Source: Deinococcus cellulosilyticus NBRC 106333 = KACC 11606
Lineage (GTDB): Bacteria; Deinococcota; Deinococci; Deinococcales; Deinococcaceae
Direction of reading: 5' to 3'
NCBI RefSeq assembly: GCF_007990775.1
Contig: NZ_BJXB01000009.1
Span: 132,544-196,543, forward strand
DNA: 64,000 nt
A program made the translations under genes and the position numbers. Position 1 is the first letter of the stretch. Each line of letters starts with the position of its first letter. Below are positions 61,201 to 64,000 of the stretch, in pieces. The notes below the pieces were generated by a model. That model saw nothing but the letters and a program-made list of their open reading frames with translations. It made no database searches and was not told the DNA's origin.

Positions 61201-61273
61201 CTTGCAGTCTCTGGGATGCAGCGAAGCGCAGGGATACCATTTTTCCAGACCGCTTCCTCCATCGCAATTGTGA
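58211..61273 (+). CDS. PAS-GAF-GGDEF-EAL cyclic-di-GMP signalling protein
   Basis: 1,020 residues, no membrane segment. Two PAS domains (about 8-115 and 130-255), two GAF domains (about 285-430 and 445-590), a GGDEF domain and an EAL domain. The GGDEF site is canonical (681-685) with an inhibitory RxxD site (RESD, 672-675). The EAL site is canonical (EAL 809-811, ELEVTES, DDFGTGYSS, TLKID, VAEGVE). Both diguanylate cyclase and phosphodiesterase activities are therefore possible, controlled by ligands of the PAS and GAF domains. ATG 58211 lies nine bases after CATAAT with no ribosome site, another likely leaderless start. Confidence 0.94.
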   Translation: MHADALLGAFLDLTPDWIAVHDLQGRPVLISSAYVRAMGQTANKRSGQTPFNCPEAFHDLPVFEWKIGTPSPALQTLLSEVQVELEGNLHVLQATRMLLKDHAGRPWGTLCYAHEVTRERTMEEALEEQHEFLRNILDSDPSLIFVKDSEGRFTLVNQAMADLYQQTPESMLGKTVGDINPNAKDVERFEAQDREVLQHKEARKFPPFLITDAKGQRRWLYTTKQPVYRRGKPLDLVLGVTSDLTHLHETQHALQTRETEYRTLLEQAERKARELTLLNQVQEAIANKLERSALYDAVVEAIAEQLGYTLVIMTVPEGDRILRVAYRGYEDLPLTVPAEGSAAGWSLRTGKALLIEDVQGATDYVEAMPGVRSCISVPVFSGQRVVGALVVESKNRPLEQQDLNLIQRVSEQLRIALENAELHEKTRRDLVRAQALYQVSQTLHHQGTQEALLEQICQSVMQAMPARWCLIYIMNFEQQSVDFAASTAQDAAPLPIIPFHELNAGLTGWVLREHRPTLSLKGVPDEREGAEVQEHRAKRDIGSLIVVPLIYQGKPMGTLTALNNMQDPDYTESDVDWLMSIGNQVALALAQRQLIDQIQHLAYHDPLTNLPNRLLFEEQLKQAIARAKRLGTKLALLFIDLDGFKNVNDTLGHHIGDLLLHTLSQRFKERTRESDSFARMGGDEFAMILNNLRDPADAVQVAQEFLDLLRAPFHINMHELFISASIGISVFPDNGEDVSTLLRHADTAMYRAKASGKNDIKSFTPELAEKARERLSLETELRYALQRGEFQLYYQPIKDLQTLETVGHEALLRWIHAERGFIPPDRFIPVAEESGLITALGAWVIHEACRQNAEWQRMGRPPVRVAVNISMIQFATSSFVKTVKSALQTSGLGVEWLELEVTESVVMHDVKMVKERLSELRDLGVRISIDDFGTGYSSLKYLQELPIDTLKIDRSFVNAVQSGSSDAPLVRTIILMAQSLGLNVVAEGVETVDQLVYLQSLGCSEAQGYHFSRPLPPSQL

Positions 61274-61298
61274 ACAATCGTAATGATCCTCTGAACAT

Positions 61299-61327
61299 TT
61301 GATCCATCCTGCAGAAAAGCCTAGAGT
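61299..61327 (+). promoter_or_regulatory. Leaderless promoter of SorC-type regulator
   Basis: TTGATC (61299-61304), 17 bases, TAGAGT (61322-61327), six bases to ATG 61334. A small palindrome, ATTGT-GA-ACAAT (61267-61278), lies upstream and could be an autoregulatory site. Confidence 0.7.
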
Positions 61328-61333
61328 GAAGGC

Positions 61334-62296
61334 ATGCAGAACCAGGACGATCTGGCGGTGCAGGTGGCCCGCCTGTACTACTACCAGAACCTCACCACTG
61401 AAAAAATTGCAGAAGAACTCGGACTGTCGAGGCCCAAAGTCAGCCGCCTTCTGACCCATGCCAAGAAAAACGGACTGGTGGAAATCCGCATCCACGACCC
61501 CCGCGAGCCCACCCGCACCCTGGAAGGCCTGCTGAGGGAACACTTTCAACTGGAGAGGGTGCACGTCATTCCCACACCCGAAAACGCCAACGAGGCAGAA
61601 TGCATGCGCCGGGTTGCCATGTACGCAGCCAACCACATGGGCATGCTGATTCAGCCTGGAATGACCGTGGGGATTGCCTGGGGTACCACCCTCAATGCCG
61701 TATCACAGCACCTCATTCCCAAACCCATCCCCGGGGTCACACTGGTGCAACTGAATGGTTCTGGCACCCCCACCAACTTCATGAGTGATCACGCTCTGGG
61801 TCTGCTGCAACGCTTCGGAGACAACTATCAGGCCTCGGTGAATCCCTTCCCGATTCCAGCCTTTTTTGACTATTCAGAGACCAAACAGGCCCTGTGGCGT
61901 GAACGCAGCATCAGACGCGTTCTGGACCTGCAACAGCAGGCAGACCTGTTGCTGTACTCCATTGGCAGCGCAAAAGCCAGCGTGCTCAGTTACGTGTATG
62001 CTGCCAATTATCTGGACCCCCAGGATTTGAAGGACATGCAGCAGATGAACGTGGTCGGAGACATTGCCACGGTGTTCTTCCGGGAGGATGGCAGTTTCGA
62101 TGGCATCCCCCTGAACGACCGGGCCAGTGGACCGGACCTCAGCCTCTTCAAAAACCGCAAAGGGGCCGTATGCATTGTTGCAGGAGAAAGCAAGGCCCTG
62201 GCCCTCTGGGGTGCACTCAGGGGACGTCTGATGAGTGAACTGATCGTGGATGACAAAACGGTCCGCAAAGTTCTGGGGTACGGAGGGGTGGTTTGA
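61334..62296 (+). CDS. SorC/DeoR-type sugar-binding transcriptional regulator
   Basis: 320 residues. N-terminal HTH (NLTTEKIAEELGLSRPKVSR) followed by a phosphosugar-binding domain: GMTVGIAWGTTLNAVS, LNGSGTPTN, LLYSIGSAKASV, DIATVFFREDGSFDG, and GAVCIVAGESKALALWGALR. Such proteins respond to a phosphorylated sugar and regulate catabolic operons; none is adjacent in this window, so the target is unknown. The ORF begins at a leaderless promoter. Confidence 0.9.
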   Translation: MQNQDDLAVQVARLYYYQNLTTEKIAEELGLSRPKVSRLLTHAKKNGLVEIRIHDPREPTRTLEGLLREHFQLERVHVIPTPENANEAECMRRVAMYAANHMGMLIQPGMTVGIAWGTTLNAVSQHLIPKPIPGVTLVQLNGSGTPTNFMSDHALGLLQRFGDNYQASVNPFPIPAFFDYSETKQALWRERSIRRVLDLQQQADLLLYSIGSAKASVLSYVYAANYLDPQDLKDMQQMNVVGDIATVFFREDGSFDGIPLNDRASGPDLSLFKNRKGAVCIVAGESKALALWGALRGRLMSELIVDDKTVRKVLGYGGVV

Positions 62297-62312
62297 TGGG
62301 GCTTTGCCCAGG

Positions 62313-62364
62313 GCAGAAAGCAAAAGGCTGAAGGCTTTTGAGGATGTAGCATAAGCCTTTCTGC
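62313..62364. repeat. Dispersed repeat element, second copy
   Basis: GCAGAAAG ... CTTTCTGC arms enclose AAAAGGCTGAAGGCTTTT and ATAAGCC. It shares GGCTGAAGGCTTTT with the element at 12864-12941. It lies between the convergent SorC and NmrA-like genes, where it may also serve as terminator. Confidence 0.6.
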
Positions 62365-62366
62365 TT

Positions 62367-63230
62367 TCACACCCCAACGGCAGGTCCTGGGTTCCACACC
62401 CCAGCCTGAGCTGTCCTTTTCGCATATTCCGAGAAATCCCGAGCAGGGCGACGGAGCACACGCTCCACTGTATCGGTGGTTGGCGTATTCCTGCCGTCCA
62501 GGACCTCAGTGAACAGTTCATGCATCAAAGCCACCATTTCTGGAGGCCAGCCCTGTTGTTGCAAGGCCCCCACGAAAACCTCGATGGGAATCGGGTGGTA
62601 TTCAATTGGGCGGCCCGTGGCGAGGGCAATTTCCTGGGTGGCTTCTGCAAAAGTCAGGGCACGGGGGCCGGTCACTTCCAGCACCTCACCTGTGCAATGG
62701 TCCGAGAACAAGGCAGTGACGGCCACAGAGGCGATGTCTTCTGCGTCTATGAAGGGATCGGGAGCCGTGCCCTCGGGGAGCAGCACTTTTCCAGAGTGGA
62801 TGCCGTCCAGCAGGAAGCTTTCGCTGAAGTTCTGCTGGAAGAAACTGGCCCGCACCACCGTCCAGCGGACACCAGAAGTTTGCAGGGCCTGTTCTGCTCT
62901 CAATGCCCCATCTTCTCCCCTGCCTGAGAGGAGCACCAGTCGGTCCACGCCATGCTTAAGGGCTTCTTCGGCAAAAGCTGCAATGGCCGGAGCGGCCTGG
63001 GGAATGCCGAGGTCCGGGGAATAGGTGAGGTAGGCCCTCTTGACCCCTTGCAGCACAGAGGACCAGTTTTCGGGCTTCTCCCAGTCGAAAGGGTGAGGAC
63101 CAGAACGGGAGGTGCTGCGCACCTCATGACCGAGGGTTTGAAGTTGCTGCACCACCCGTCTGCCGGTTTTGCCGGTGCCACCAATGACCAGAATGGGCTG
63201 TCCAGATGGAACGTTCAGTTCATTTGACAT
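62367..63230 (-). CDS. NmrA-like NAD(P)-binding protein
   Basis: 287 residues of the atypical short-chain dehydrogenase group. The dinucleotide site is ILVIGGTGKTGRRV near the N-terminus; VDRLVLLSGRG and WTVVRASFFQQNFSESFL follow, with FIDAEDIASVAVTAL. It lacks the YxxxK pair of classic enzymes. Relatives are redox sensors or quinone reductases (QOR2-like). GGAGG lies before ATG 63230. It is divergent from a TetR regulator and two operators lie between, so it is very probably the regulator's target. Confidence 0.9.
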   Translation of the reverse strand: MSNELNVPSGQPILVIGGTGKTGRRVVQQLQTLGHEVRSTSRSGPHPFDWEKPENWSSVLQGVKRAYLTYSPDLGIPQAAPAIAAFAEEALKHGVDRLVLLSGRGEDGALRAEQALQTSGVRWTVVRASFFQQNFSESFLLDGIHSGKVLLPEGTAPDPFIDAEDIASVAVTALFSDHCTGEVLEVTGPRALTFAEATQEIALATGRPIEYHPIPIEVFVGALQQQGWPPEMVALMHELFTEVLDGRNTPTTDTVERVLRRPARDFSEYAKRTAQAGVWNPGPAVGV

Positions 63231-63242
63231 GCAAACCTCCAA

Positions 63243-63289
63243 AACATGAGGAATACTCACGTTTGAAAAACATGATAAATCCTCATATT
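63243..63289. promoter_or_regulatory. Twin 21-bp operators for the TetR-type regulator
   Basis: AACATGAG-GAATA-CTCACGTT (63243-63263) and AACATGAT-AAATC-CTCATATT (63269-63289). Each is a near-perfect palindrome with arms AACATGAN; they are five bases apart (26 bases centre-to-centre). They cover the promoters of both divergent genes. Confidence 0.75.
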
Positions 63290-63293
63290 CTGG

Positions 63294-63944
63294 ATGTCAA
63301 TGGCAGACTCCGGAACCCCCCCCACCCCTGGCCCACAGGTTCGCCGCATCCCCACCCAGCGTCGCAGCATTGAACGGGTGGAACGCATCCTCAATGTTGC
63401 GAGGCAGTTGATCGCAGAGCAGGGCAGCCTCAACCTGCGCATGAGCGAGGTGGCTGAAAAAGCAGAAATCTCCATCGGGTCCCTGTACCAGTACTTTCCA
63501 GACCGGGGCTCCATCATTGGTGCGCTCGCAGAACACTACAATGCCGAAGGTCGCAAGTGCGTGGAACGCGAACTCTCCCAGGTTCACTCGATGGCAGACC
63601 TCAAAGCAGCGTTTGAGACCATCGTTGATGAGTACCACCAGATGTACCTTGATGAACCGGTCATGCGAGACCTCTGGGGAGCCACCCAGGTGGACCCCCA
63701 GTTGCAAGCCCTGGACGCTGCTGACATGCAGTCCCACACCGAAATGATGCAAAAAGTCCTGCTGCGCCTTTTTCCAGATCAGTCTGAAACTGAACTTCAG
63801 CGGGTGTCTCTGCTGACCATGCAACTGACCGCCACCGCAGTGAGGCTTACCCTGACGCTGGACGAGGAAGAAGGCAGGGCACTGCTCAGGACCTACAAGA
63901 AACTTGTGCTGGACAACCTGATGGCCGTGTGCACAGCCCCATGA
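63294..63944 (+). CDS. TetR-family transcriptional regulator
   Basis: 216 residues (214 if ATG 63300 is used; neither has a ribosome site and both lie just after an AT-rich, -10-like segment). N-terminal HTH: RILNVARQLIAEQGSLNLRM, SEVAEKAEISIGSLYQYFPD, RGSIIGALAEHYN. The helical C-terminal domain binds an unknown ligand. It is divergent from the NmrA-like gene, with two matching palindromes between, and probably represses both. No plus-strand terminator or further gene is seen in the last 56 bases of the window. Confidence 0.9.
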   Translation: MSMADSGTPPTPGPQVRRIPTQRRSIERVERILNVARQLIAEQGSLNLRMSEVAEKAEISIGSLYQYFPDRGSIIGALAEHYNAEGRKCVERELSQVHSMADLKAAFETIVDEYHQMYLDEPVMRDLWGATQVDPQLQALDAADMQSHTEMMQKVLLRLFPDQSETELQRVSLLTMQLTATAVRLTLTLDEEEGRALLRTYKKLVLDNLMAVCTAP

Positions 63945-64000
63945 GATAAACCCTACTGCTCGCCCGCATTGTTCAATGGTCAAAATGGCTGAACTGAGTG

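Overview
The window looks like chromosomal DNA of a Deinococcus-type bacterium, probably a plant-polymer-degrading mesophile. No rRNA or other phylogenetic marker is present, so this rests on indirect signs. Many genes have a -10 hexamer 5-8 bases before the start codon and no ribosome-binding site (leaderless promoters, common in Deinococcus-Thermus). There are also a standalone RNA ligase operon, DUF4142 proteins, and IS66 and IS200/IS605 elements of the kinds found in this phylum. No tRNA, rRNA or CRISPR array was seen.

Layout. 1-8.7 kb: a sugar ABC transporter whose permeases (1-1001) and binding protein (7414-8691) are split around a ROK kinase / SIS isomerase / GH38 alpha-mannosidase operon and two tandem DUF4142 exported proteins. 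8.9-25.3 kb, minus strand: a large arabinan and arabinose gene set. It has two exported GH43 arabinanases, two cytoplasmic GH51 arabinofuranosidases, a GH27 enzyme, a mutarotase, araB-araD-araA, a zinc dehydrogenase, two permeases and a binding protein. 25.9 kb: a LacI-type regulator. The same palindromic operator lies just downstream of the -10 box of the arabinan operon, of lacI itself and of a distant GH43 gene at 30-31 kb. 27-33 kb: a beta-lactamase-fold hydrolase, an ammonium transporter, glycerate kinase and a DUF1963 protein.

33.3-36.0 kb: a tight four-gene operon encoding a 216-codon unknown protein interrupted by an in-frame TAG, an RNA ligase, an AbiEii-like nucleotidyltransferase and a DUF99 protein. 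This is the best candidate for an undescribed system, probably RNA end repair. 36-43 kb: phytase, a solo TnpB element, an exported GH13 amylase, and an AraC regulator divergent from a GH127 beta-L-arabinofuranosidase. 43.5-50.4 kb: a PEGA/DUF4384 protein, a KhtTU-type K+/H+ antiporter pair, a two-component system with a histidine-rich kinase N-terminus, and a SHOCT membrane protein. 50.6-56.6 kb: an AT-richer run of exported proteins and lipoproteins, including a DUF4329 (JAMM-like) plus von Willebrand D protein, split by a decayed IS66 copy. 57-64 kb: a membrane protein, a PAS-GAF-GGDEF-EAL signalling protein, a SorC-type regulator, and an NmrA-like reductase divergent from its probable TetR regulator.

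How the parts work together: exported arabinanases cut arabinan and the binding protein with two permeases imports the oligosaccharides. No ATPase gene is present, so a shared one elsewhere is likely. GH51, GH43, GH27 and GH127 enzymes then release sugars in the cytoplasm, and AraA, AraB and AraD feed L-arabinose into the pentose phosphate pathway under LacI-type control.
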